A stretch of DNA of 64,000 bases. It comes from Maylandia zebra (taxonomy: Eukaryota; Chordata; Actinopteri; Cichliformes; Cichlidae). A program made the translations under genes and the position numbers. Location of the stretch: assembly GCF_041146795.1 (NCBI RefSeq), contig NC_135167.1, forward strand, positions 28,737,454 through 28,801,453, in the 5' to 3' direction. Positions 39,903 to 50,886 of the stretch are shown here, in pieces. The first letter of the stretch is position 1; every line of letters starts with the position of its first letter. The notes under the pieces are model-generated. The model did not search any database and had not been told where the DNA came from. It saw nothing but the letters and a program-made list of their open reading frames with translations.

Positions 39903-41463
39903 CTAGAAAGTGCATTTTCTGAAGAAACTGCAGTGTGAATGCTTGAATCTGAATGTATGCACTGAAATGAATTAATTGCTGAATTTTGAGTTAAAAATAT
40001 TGAATGAGATTAAAAAAAAACAAAAAAAAAACGAATTTAACCTGAAAACAAAGGTGCTGAACTGCTAAAAGCTGAAGGTTACACAGAAGAAGGAGTTGGA
40101 AAAAAACTGAAAATGTTTTAAATGTAAATTAGAAAACCCTAAGAAATGAGAAAAGAACATTCAGAGTCAGAAAACATCTGAATGAATATTAAAAGGTCAT
40201 ATTCTTTGAATCACTGTATGACTCAAATGTGATCCCTCCACTTTGATCCACACAGTTTAAAAAGTTTAAATGCCTGAGCTTTGAAAGATACGGTGTTGGA
40301 AAGAGAACAATAATGGCGACAATTTGAGGGTAAAATGATGGCTGTAACACTGTGGACACAGCAGCAGTTGAAAGAGAAGTGCTTAAGATGAATCTTGGTA
40401 CAGTGGCAGGCATAGCTCGTTAAGCAGGCAGGTGTGAGCCTGGTTTCTATAGTGACCACACCCAATGGCTCCATACACACGTACACAGACATGCGCCTCA
40501 CTTTTGCTGCTTAAAATGAACAGAAAAGTCAGGCCGAAACAAATCGTTCCCAAATGAAAAGTAAAAGTCGTATTGACAAAATTCTTTCACCGTGAGCGAC
40601 AGCAGCTTCTAGTCTACTGAATTCTCAGTTTTCATGCCTGTGGAGTTTATTATATGGACGTGGTGACAGTGGAAAGACACCATGCTCTTCTGATTTTCAA
40701 ACCAACCTTCTGAGCCGTTTTAACATTAGAGTCTATGGAAGAGTTGGAGGGAGGAGGCTGTGCATTGGTGACATTTACGAAAGAACCATAACACCTAGTA
40801 CAATAGTAAACACATTGGATGAAAGAGGACAGCGATGGCTGCGTTTTGAGGGTAAAATCATACCTGTAGAGCAAACGCTGCGGACACAGCAGCAGTTTTA
40901 AAAAAGATTTTAAGATTAATTTTTTTGCTCCTCTCACTCTAGCAGTTGAGCTGCCTCACTCTAGCCCCAACATTCCGTCCCATACACACCCATTATAAAC
41001 TCTGAAACGGGTGAAAAAACATCATGAAACTTAAACTGGAACTGAAGAAAAAGTATAATAGATATTGAAAAGATAAATACAAGTTGAATAGTTGAATGTC
41101 TTGTCTTCGTTTTAAAGTTTGAATGGTGGCTCTATGTCAATGTATGTGGAAGTAGTAAGAGTTTAAAAATGAGTAAGTTGAATGAGGATTTGAAGGGTAT
41201 CCCCATTGAAATACATTATAAATTTTTGTTGAATAAAGTTGAATAAAATTAAAAATATAAATGTTAAAAATATGAAAAATAGAAGCAGTGTTGTCCAAAA
41301 GAATAGGAATCTAACGGTGTTTGAATGGTTTTTCTAAGTTGAACGGTTTTGAAGGAGTAGGATTACAAAAAACGTACGGAATAGATAAAATATAATAATA
41401 ATAATAATAATAAAGATTCGAATAACAATACTGTGAATGCTTTTCAAGCATTCACACTAATAA
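39903..41463 (+). repeat. Family A unit V2
   Basis: Subtype 'cgacaatttgag', one hairpin cassette at about 41410-41463. The plus frame (40605-40901) has GCT at the start-codon position. Confidence 0.9.
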
Positions 41464-43119
41464 CTAGAAAGTGCATTTTCTGAAGAAACTGCAGTGTGAA
41501 TGCTTGAATCTGAATGTATGCATTGAAATGAAATAATTACTGAATTTAAGTTAAAAATTTTGAATGAGATAAAAAAAAACAAAACCCGAATTTAACCTGA
41601 AAACAAAAGTGCTGAACTGCTAAAAGCTGAAGGTTACACAGAAGAAGAAGTTGGAAAAAAGCTGAAAATGTTTTAATTGTAAATTAGAAAAACCTAAGAA
41701 ATGAGAAAAGAACATTTAGAGTCAGAAAACATCTGAAAGAATATTAAAAGGTCATATTCTTTGAATCACTGAATGACTAAAATGTGATCCCTCCACTTGG
41801 ACCCACACAGTTTAAAAAGTTTACATCTCTGAGCTTTGAAAGACAAGATGTTGGAAAAAGAACAACGATGGCGACGTTTTGAGGGTAAAATGATGGCTTT
41901 AACACTGTGGACACAGCAGCAGTTGAAAGAGAAGTGTTTAAGATGAATTTTGGCAGAGTGGCAGAGAGAGCTCGTTAAGCAGGCAGGTGTGAGCCTGGTT
42001 GCTATAGTGACCGCACCCAATGGCTCCATACACACACACACAGACATGCACCTCACTTTTGCTGCTTAAAATGAACAGAAAAGTCAGGCCGAAACAAATC
42101 GTTCCCAAATGAAAAGTAAAAGTCGTATTGACAAAATTCTTTCACTGTGAGCGACAGCAATGTCTAGTCTACCTAATTCTCAGTTTTCATGCCTGTGGAG
42201 CTTATTATATGGACGTGGTGACAGTGGAAAGACACCATGCTCTTCTGATTTTCAAACGAACCTTCTGAGCCATTTTAACATTAGAGTCTATGGAAGAGTT
42301 GGAGGGAGGAGGCTGTGCATTGGTGACATTTATGAAAGAACCATAACACCTAGTACAATAGTAAACACATTGGATGAAAGAGGACAGCCATGGCTACGTT
42401 TTGAGGGTAAAATCATACCTGTAGAGCAAACGCTGTGGACACAGCAGCAGTTTTAAAAAAGATTTTAAGATTAATTTTTTTGCTCCTCTCACTCTAGCAG
42501 TTGAGCTGCCTCACTCTAGCCCCAACATTCCGTCCCATACACACCCATTATAAACTCTGAAACGGGTGAAAAAACATCATGAAACTTAAACTGGAACTGA
42601 AGAAAAAGTATAATAGATATTGAAAAGATAAATACAAGTTGAATAGTTGAATGTCTTGTCTTCGTTTTAAAGTTTGAATGGTGGCTCTATGTCAATGTAT
42701 GTGGAAGTAGATACAGTTTAAAGAGGAGGAAGTTGAATGAGAATTTGAAGGGTCTCCCCATTGAAATACATGGGAAATTTTTGTTGAAAAAAGTTGAATA
42801 AAATTAAAAATATAAATGTTAAAAATGAGAAAAATAGAAGCAGTCATGTCCAAAAGAATAGGAATCTAATGGTGTTTGAATGGTTTTTCTAAGTTGAACG
42901 GTTTTGAAGGAGATAGATTACAAAAAACGTACGGAATCCATAATAATAAAATATAATAAAATAGAATAAAGATTAGAAGAACAATACTGTGAATGCTTTT
43001 CAAGCATTCACACTAATAAAGATTAGAAGAACAATACTGTGAATGCTTTTCAAGCATTCACACTAATAATAAAGATTAGAAGAACAATACTGTGAATGCT
43101 TTTCAAGCATTCACACTAA
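41464..43119 (+). repeat. Family A unit V3
   Basis: The longest unit (1656 bp), because it carries three consecutive hairpin cassettes at 42964-43119. Subtype 'cgacgttttgag'. Plus frame 42160-42456. Confidence 0.9.
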
Positions 43120-44618
43120 CTAGAAAGTGCATTTTCTGAAGAAACTGCAGTGTGAATGCTTGAATCTGAATGTATGCACTGAAATGAATTAATTGCTGAA
43201 TTTTGAGTTAAAAATATTGAATGAGATAAAAAAAAAAACAAAAAAAAAAAACAAATTTAACCTGAAAACAAAGGTGCTGAACTGCTAAAAGCTGAAGGTT
43301 ACACAGAAGAAGAAGTTGGAAAAAAACTGAAAATGTTTTAAATGTAAATTAGAAAACCCTAAGAAATGAGAAAAGAACATTTAGAGTCAGAAAACATCTG
43401 AATGAATATTAAAAGGTCATATTCTTTGAATCACTGAATGACTAAAATGTGATCCCTCCACTTTGATCCACACAGTTTAAAAAGTTTAAATGCCTGAGCT
43501 TTGAAAGATACGGTGTTGGAAAGAGAACAATAATGGCGACAATTTGAGGGTAAAATGATGGCTGTAACACTGTGGACACAGCAGCAGTTGAAAGAGAAGT
43601 GCTTAAGATGAATCTTGGTACAGTGGCAGGCAGAGCTCGTTAAGCAGGCAGGTGTGAGCCTGGTTGCTATAGTGACCGCACCCAATGGCTCCATACACAC
43701 GTACACAGACATGCGCCTCACTTTTGCTGCTTAAAATGAACAGAAAAGTCAGGCCGAAACAAATCGCTCCCAAATGAAAAGTAAAAGTCGTATTGACAAA
43801 ATTCTTTCACCGTGAGCGACAGCAATGTCTAGTCTACCTAATTCTCAGTTTTCATGCCTGTGGAGCTTATTATATGGACGTGGTGACAGTGTAAAGACAC
43901 CATGCTCTTCTGATTTTCAAACGAACCTTCTGAGCCATTTTAACATTAGAGTCTATGGAAGAGTTGGAGGGAGGAGGCTGTGCATTGGTGACATTTATGA
44001 AAGAACCATAACACCTAGTACAATAGTAAACACATTGGATGAAAGAGGACAGCCATGGCTACGTTTTGAGGGTAAAATCATACCTGTAGAGCAAACGCTG
44101 TGGACACAGCAGCAGTTTTAAAAAATATTTTAAGATTAATTTTTTTGCTCCTCTCACTCTAGCAGTTGAGCTGCCTCACTCTAGCCCCAACATTCCGTCC
44201 CATACACACCCATTATAAACTCTGAAACGGGTGAAAAAACATCATGAAACTTAAACTGGAACTGAAGAAAAAGTATAATAGATATTGAAAAGATAAATAC
44301 AAGTTGAATAGTTGAATGTCTTGTCTTCGTTTTAAAGTTTGAATGGTGGCTCTATGTCAATGTATGTGGAAGTAGTAAGAGTTTAAAAATGAGTAAGTTG
44401 AATGAGGATTTGAAGGGTCTCCCCATTGAAATACATTATAAATTTTTGTTGAATAAAGTTGAATAAAATTAGAAATATAAATGTTAAAAATATGAAAAAT
44501 AGAAGCAGTGTTGTCCAAAAGAATAGGAATCTAACGGTGTTTGAATGGTTTTTCTAAGTTGAACGGTTTTGAAGTTATAGGATTACAAAAAACGTACGGA
44601 ATACAGAATAAAATATAA
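43120..44618 (+). repeat. Family A unit V4
   Basis: Subtype 'cgacaatttgag', no hairpin cassette. Plus frame 43825-44121. Its 3' end, with 'gaagttataggattac' and 'ggaatacagaataaaatata', and its join to a family B start repeat those of U0 at 3870-3990. Confidence 0.9.
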
Positions 44619-45190
44619 CTAGAAAAATTTGCATTTCCTGCGAAAATGCAGTGTGGATGCTTAAAGCTGAAGCTGTATGCAAAAAGTAGCTGAAAAAGCT
44701 GAAAAGTTGCAGAAATTGTAAAAACTTTGCAGAAGCAAAGGAACTTTGCTAAAATGGAATAACTTAGCAGAACTGCAATCACTTAGAGGAAACTGTAAAG
44801 CTGAAGCTGTCTGCTGAAAATAGTTGAAAATAGCTGAAGAAGCTGAAGAAATCAAAGTCAGTGTTTAAAAAGTTGTTGAAATTTTAATAACTTTGCAGAA
44901 GAACATCAAGTTAGCAAAAATGTAATAACTTAGCAGAAATGCAATAACTTAGAAGAAACATAACAATTCAGCAGAAATGTTGTAGTTTACCAGAAGCTAC
45001 AACTTAGCAGAAATGTAATAATTGATTAAAAAATTAATAACTTGGCAGAAATATTACAACTTACCAGAACTGCTATAATTTTGCAGAAATGTAATTATTA
45101 GGAAAAAAATTTATACAGATAACAGCTGAAAACGATGAAGTAACCTCAAAGTTACTTGTTTAACTGTGAAAAATGACCAGAAACATTAGA
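44619..45190 (+). repeat. Family B element, truncated copy
   Basis: Starts as the B element at 3931 does, with the subterminal motif 'gtgtggatgctt', then runs through degenerate 'cttagcagaaatgtaataa' repeats. It is cut off by the dispersed repeat near 45200. The modules, unique right part and 3' hairpin are absent. Confidence 0.8.
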
Positions 45191-45199
45191 AAAGAAAGA

Positions 45200-45440
45200 A
45201 AACCAATTCAATTCAATTTATATAGCAAGAAATCACAACAAAAGTCACCTTAAGGCGCTTCATAGATACAGAGAAAAACCCAACAATCATATGACATATG
45301 ACCCCTATGAGCAAGCACTTTGGCGACAGTGGGAAGGAAAAACTCCCTTTTAACAGGAAGAAACCTCCAGCAGAACCAGGCTCAGGGAGGGGCGGCCATC
45401 TGCTGCGACCGGTTGGGGTGAGAGAAGGAAGACAGGAATA
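45200..45440. repeat. Teleost dispersed repeat
   Basis: Contains 'aattcaattcaatttatata', 'aaaactcccttttaacagga' and 'gaaacctccagcagaaccag', a block I recognise as very common in percomorph genomes. I cannot assign it to a repeat family with confidence. The 143-codon antisense frame across it is not a gene. Confidence 0.6.
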
Positions 45441-46429
45441 CCAGCCAGCAGATAAACTGATGTGAAACAAAACCAAGGTAAAATTGCAGAATTTACACAG
45501 TTGGTGAAATGTAAAAATGGCAACATAAAAACCCCAAACAAACAAACAAAAAAAAACCAAACAACATTTAGTTAATAAATGCACAAGATGATTCGATGAT
45601 AAATATGGTACCAATCTACAAAATACTGTCGAAATGAAGTCCACATTGTGATATATTTCAGGTGTGGAGAGTCACACAGCTAAACAATCGATGTGCATAT
45701 TTAAAGAATCAAATAAAGAACATTGTTGTGGAATAAATTACAGTGAATAATAATCACTGCCCTGCGTTAGAGAGTGACTTATGATGAGGTATTAATTGGC
45801 TTAACTTTACCTCTAACAGCTTTTCAGATAGTGCTGTGACCAGGGTGAAATCCATCATAAAGTAACTGTAAACAGTAGAACCATTAGCATGAATGTTATG
45901 GTTCTACCCTGATCAAAACTCAAGTCTGCTGTTTGACCTGATATAAAATGATAAAGAGGAACACATATAAATGACCTTTATGAACTTTTCAAAATGACTT
46001 TATATGTCTGACCCATTATCTATATATATTAGAGCAGATGTGGAAAACCACTGTTAGACCTACTCTATACTAACACAAACACAGTCAAAAATTCATTGCT
46101 AGTGTGACATGTGGTCCTTTTTGCCTTTGACCAATGATATGCTGGTTACTTGGACCAGTTTAGTATTTGCTGTCACAGAGGAATGTTAACCATAAATCCA
46201 AAAGACAAAACTGAAAAAATATGTTAATTGCAAACATGTTTTTGCTTAGTAAGAGGATTGAAATTACATGGAAACTGTCACCTTAAAGCCTCATTGTAAA
46301 TATCATCACAAACAGATGTTTTCCACACGGTTAACAAAGCTCCACCACATCCAATCACTGCATATAAATCTAAAAGAAAACAACAACAAATAAAATGTAA
46401 TTAACACAAGTGAAGTCTAAGGAGCTTGG
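45441..46429. other. Unassigned AT-rich sequence
   Basis: No supported feature between the dispersed repeat and the 3' end of the Penelope-like element. Confidence 0.4.
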
Positions 46430-47252
46430 AAAGAAAAGCGTCTGGACTTCTTTGAGTTCCTTGAAGACGTTTCACCTCTCATCCGAGAAGCTTCTTCAGT
46501 TCTAAGGGTCAATGGTGGAGAGTCCCAGATTTAAACCCAGTGGGAGTTTCCCCCCAAAGAGGGACAAAGAACCCCCTGATGATCCTCTACCTAATCACAT
46601 GAGCCAAGGTGTGAAAGTGGGTGTGGGTCCCAATCAGCCAGGGTTTCGGGTGAGCTCATTGTGAAACCTGGCCCCACCCTATCATGTGATTTCCCGAGGT
46701 CAGGAAATCACCCACGCCCACTCCCAGGATGTGAGTGGACGTTACGGTGTCTGGGGAGGGAACTCAAAACTGGATTATAGATGGCAGACAGTTGGTGTCA
46801 TAAACCACCGCCTCTGTTTAAAGATGGTCGCTCACAGTGGACGTAAATGGCTTCTTTCACTCCTCCATCTGTCCAAAATGTGAACATTGGCATCCTCAAA
46901 GACTGACCTTTGTCCTTTAGATGCAGATGAACTGCTGAGTCTTGTCCCGTGGAGGTGGCTCTTCTATGTTGTGCCATGTGCTTGTGAAGTGGCTGTTTGG
47001 TCTCTCCGATGTAGAAGTCTGGGCATTCCTCGCTGCACTGTACAGCGTACACCACATTGTTAAGTTTGTGTTTAGGAGTTTTGTCTTTCGGGTGAACCAG
47101 TTTCTGTCTGAGTGTGTTACTGGGTCTGAAGTACACTGGGATGTCGTATTTGGAGAAAACTCTCCTGAGTTTTTCTGATACACCGGCTACATAGGGGATG
47201 ACAATGTTGTTGTGTCTGTCTTTCTTATCCTCCCTCGCTGGTGTCTGATGTT
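46430..47252 (-). pseudogene. Penelope-like element fragment: GIY-YIG endonuclease and 3' region
   Basis: The minus-strand frame 46798-47280 encodes a GIY-YIG endonuclease domain: 'YAV' and 'YIGET' twelve residues apart, a downstream Arg/His-rich helix ('MAQHRR'), a Glu in 'KEAIYV' and a terminal 'SLNRGGGL' Asn. This is the C-terminal endonuclease of Penelope-like retroelements. The 3' flank to 46430 includes the 'gacgtttcacctctcatccg' stretch that such elements often carry. The first residues of the frame (47253-47280) come from the adjoining X sequence, so the gene is cut there. The RT part lies at 48164-49198 in the same orientation. Confidence 0.85.
47188..47252. repeat. Penelope segment repeated on both sides of X copy 1 (left copy)
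   Basis: About 65 bp, from 'acataggggatgacaatg' to 'gatgttcttttctgtg', nearly identical to 48164-48228 with about three differences. The two copies bracket X copy 1. Confidence 0.85.
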
Positions 47253-48163
47253 CTTTTCTGTGAAGCTGGAATGCAGGCACACTGGACGAGCTTATTCTAA
47301 AAAATACAGAAAAAGGAACATTTTATTTGTGTTAAGGCCTAAAAACTACAAATAAGTTATACAATGAACAATATTGAAATACCTTATAGGTGCTGCAGGC
47401 CATATAACCAGAATCCAGAGCAATCTCACACTCACATGATGGTGAGGAAAGACATGAGCTCTGCAGTGAGGTTTGAATGTCTCAGTTGGAACACTGAAGA
47501 ACTCAGAAGACAGCAATACCTGCACAGAGAGACAGAGTAGAAAAAGCATAGATTTGTAATCCATAATGTGAATTAAAACTCAAAAAGTGTCAACAAGTAT
47601 AATCATTTGAGTGTGGAATTATTTATGCAATAAACAGGATTTAAATTAATTAATTGAATTAAAAAACACTGACATTTGTTTTTTTAAATCAAAGATAAAG
47701 AATCATACCGCTCTCTGCTCTGAGGATCACTGAGCATCTCTGACAGGAAATACAGTTTCCTCAGTATGAGTCATCATTGATGGTCTCAGAGGTGTGTAGT
47801 GTGGCAGCATGATGATGGTCTCCAGATCAGGCAGGAGGTCAGGTGATGGGTGTGTCATCTTCTCCATTGAAGACACACTGGTATGGCAGTTCATAACACA
47901 GCAGTCTCCTTGTGGCATGTAGTTATCTGTGCAGTCCAGCACTGATGGATCAAGTTTGGCTCAGCAGTTCATGAAGATGGTGTTAAGATGTTGTTGTTTC
48001 AGCTGAGGATGGTGAAGTTTGAAGGTTTTGCCACAAAGGAGACTGTGCCGTGTCTGAAAAAATATATCTACAAAACAAGTGCTTTTAACACCACCCACCC
48101 AGCTCAGCCCCCAAGTGTCTATGTAATGCTGGTATGGGGTGTCGGTTACTAAGTCTAATTAGT
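47253..48163 (-). repeat. Repeat X, copy 1
   Basis: A 911-bp sequence from 'aagctggaatgcaggcac' to 'ggttactaagtctaattagt'. It is repeated at 49199-50029. On the minus strand it has exon-like parts: a 137-bp segment at 47383-47519, after 'tctctgtgcag' and before 'gtatttc', and a 71-codon frame at 47727-47942. No protein family was recognised. It contains a roughly 70-bp segment (about 47978-48050) that copy 2 lacks. It could be a captured gene fragment or a non-autonomous element. Confidence 0.7.
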
Positions 48164-48228
48164 ACATAGGGGATGACAATGTTGTTGCATCTGTCTTTCT
48201 TATCCTCCCTCGCTGGTATCTGATGTTC
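48164..48228. repeat. Penelope segment repeated on both sides of X copy 1 (right copy)
   Basis: Partner of 47188-47252. Confidence 0.85.
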
Positions 48229-49198
48229 TTTTCTGTGCATCTTTGCTGACTTTATAAACGCCCAATTAGGATAGCCACACGTTTTGAGTGCTTCCTTTAC
48301 ATGTGTGTGTTCCTTCTTTTTCCCTTCAGGCTTAGAGGGAACATGTTCTGCCCGGGGGGGGATGTGTCCTAATTACTCCAAGTTTGTGTTCCAGAGGGTG
48401 ATGGAAGTCAAAGAGGAGGTACTGGTCCGTGTGTGTGGGCTTCCAGTAAACTTCGATGTTGAGTTTGCCGTTCTCTTCAATGTGCACAGCGCAGTCCAGG
48501 AAAAGCAAACAGTCGTCCTTTGTGTCTTCCCTGGTGAACTTGATGTTTTTATCCACGGCGTTAATGTGCGCAGTGAAGGATTCCACTTCTTGCCTTTTGA
48601 TTTTGACCCAGGTGTCGTCTACATATCTCTACCAGTGGCTGGGTACTCTTCCTTTGAAAGAGCCAAGAGCCTTCCTTTCCACTTCCTCCATGTAAAGGTT
48701 GGCTACAACAGGTGACACAGGGGAACCCATGGCACAGCCATGTTTTTGTCTGTAGAAACCCTCGTTGTATTTGAAATATGTAGTGGTGAGGCAGAGGTCT
48801 AACAGTGTGCACATCTGATCGGGTGTGAAGTTGGTCCTGTCTTCCAAGGAGCTGTCTTCTTGCAGTCGTTTTCTGACAGTCTCCACGGCCTCTGTAGTGG
48901 GTATGCAAGTGAAGAGAGAGACTACATCAAAGGACATCATGAGAACCTTCACAGACATGACACAAGGGAAGACTTTTGATTTAATAACTAAGCTTAAAAC
49001 AAGTGTTACCTTTGAATATTTGTGGGAAAAATCTGATGCTACCCCAAGAATACAAAGCCACACTGGAAATGATGACAGGCTTGCAGCCCTCTGTCTTCCT
49101 GGAGTGAGGTGCCCGATCAGTAGAAGTGAATTGACAGAAGTCAGTGTCTGTAAGAGTGGCCAAACACTGATACTCTGTCCACTTGCGTAGAGTCTAAG
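48164..49198 (-). pseudogene. Penelope-like element fragment: reverse transcriptase
   Basis: The minus-strand reading contains RT landmarks of Penelope-like elements: 'FDVVSLFTCIP', then 'GCAMGSPVSPVVANLYMEE', then the catalytic 'YVDD' box just after an in-frame TAG at 48629-48631. The frame then continues through the thumb region to a stop at 48332. The part upstream of about 49000 is decayed. Order on the minus strand (RT, then the GIY-YIG part at 46798-47252) is the normal order for this class. The stop codon, degraded start and the X interruption make it inactive. Confidence 0.85.
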
Positions 49199-50029
49199 AA
49201 GCTGGAATGCAGGCACACTGGACGAGCTTGTTCTAAAAAATACAGAAAAAGGAACATTTTTTTTGTCTGTAGAAACCCTAAAAACTACAAATAAGTTATA
49301 CAATGAACAATGTTGAAATACCTTATAGGTGCTGCGGGCCACATAACCAGAATCCAGAGCAATCTCACACTCACATGATGGTGAGGAAAGACATGAGCTC
49401 TGCAATGAGGTTTGAAGGCCTCAGTTGGGACACGGAAGAACTCAGAAGACAGCAATACCTGCACAGAGAGACAGAGTAGAAAAAGCATAGATTTGTAATC
49501 CATAATGTGAATTAAAACTCAAAAAGTGTCAACAAGTATAATCATTTGAGTGTGGAATTATTTATGCAATAAACAGGATTTTAATTAATTAATTGAATTA
49601 AAAACACTGACATTTTTTTTTAATCAAAGATAAAGAATGATACCTCTCTCTGCTCTGAGGATCACTGAGCATCTCTGACAGGAAATACAGTTTCCTCAGT
49701 ATGAGTCATCATTGATGGTCTCAGAGGTGTGTAGTGTGGTAGCATGATGATGGTCTCCAGATCAGGCAGGAGGTCAGGTGATGGGTGTGTCATCTTCTCC
49801 ATTGAAGACACACTGGTATGGCAATTCATAACACAGCAGTCTCCTTGTGGCATGTAGTTATCTGTGCAGTCCAGCACTGATGGATCAGGTTTGGCTCAGC
49901 AGTTCATGAAGATGGTGTCTGAAAAAATATATCTAACAAAACACGTGCTTATAACACCACCCACCCAGCTCAGCCCCCAAGTGTCTATGTAATGCTGGTA
50001 TGGGGTGTCGGTTACTAAGTCTAATTAGT
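49199..50029 (-). repeat. Repeat X, copy 2
   Basis: 831 bp with the same two boundaries as copy 1. The 137-bp exon-like segment is at 49322-49458 and has the same length. The 71-codon frame at 49662-49877 encodes the same peptide as in copy 1. It lacks copy 1's roughly 70-bp segment. Confidence 0.75.
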
Positions 50030-50231
50030 GCATCAGAAAGCGGGGGCTACACCTAAAGCCCACACTTTTTGATGTCTTTGTTTATTAGCAGCTTTTTCCA
50101 GCTGCTCAGAGAATTCTGACTTGGCCTTTATCCACCCAAACCCAAACCCACCCGGATAAAGGCCAAGTCAAACTCACACACCATACCAGCATTACATAGA
50201 CACTTGGGGGCTGATCTGGGTGGGTGGTGTT
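49953..50231. repeat. Nested inverted repeats at the end of X copy 2
   Basis: The last part of X (49953-50008) is repeated inverted at 50179-50231 with few changes. Between them is a second perfect stem: 50118-50133 pairs with 50154-50169 (16 bp) around a 20-base loop of 'acccaaacccaaaccc' type. Confidence 0.85.
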
Positions 50232-50239
50232 AAACTGTA

Positions 50240-50886
50240 GTCGGGAACTTTCAGAAAACTATCCATTTACTTCTAAATCAGTTTTTATACATATTCTGTA
50301 AGCTGTACTAATGTTTTTCTCTACATAATGTATCATTATAGACATCTCTGGTAGCCTAAAGATAGTTTATAACTTTTGACATTTTTTACCTGTAAAACAT
50401 GATAAGCAAAAACTCATTCATCACAAAAACTTTTGATTCTACAAAAGCTACTATAATCAAGAAAATATAATTGTCTGTATTTATTCATGTGACCCATATT
50501 AAATACCTGCATTTATGTGGGATTTATTTATTTACTATTTCATATTTTCAAGCCCTTGGAGGGGAAGATCTCGTTTGTTGAGCTACATACGTCACAGTAA
50601 AAAGATTTAGTCATTTAAAACATGAGAATAAAAGAAATGATGTTGGTTTAATAAATGTTGCAGCACATTTCAGATCAGAGGTGCATGATAGCAGATGTTC
50701 TCTGCTCTGCATGAAGTTCAGCAATGATTTGGTGAAATGATTAATAACATTGCAATAAGAAAGGGTCTTCTTACAGACAGAGTAGGGAAGACAATTTTTT
50801 CAATGAAAAATATTTTTCATGCTCTACAATCAGTAAACTCTGTAACAAACATGATCTGTAATTGTTTCAAAACTCACCAGACGACT
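50240..50886. other. 3' flank of Helitron gene 2
   Basis: AT-rich, no gene seen. The 3' terminus of Helitron 2 should lie in or beyond this stretch, but I cannot place it. Confidence 0.4.

Noticed and set aside
45213-45644. 143-codon minus-strand frame
   Set aside because: It lies over a common teleost dispersed repeat and has no family motif.
48284-48715. 143-codon plus-strand frame
   Set aside because: It is antisense to the Penelope-like reverse transcriptase.
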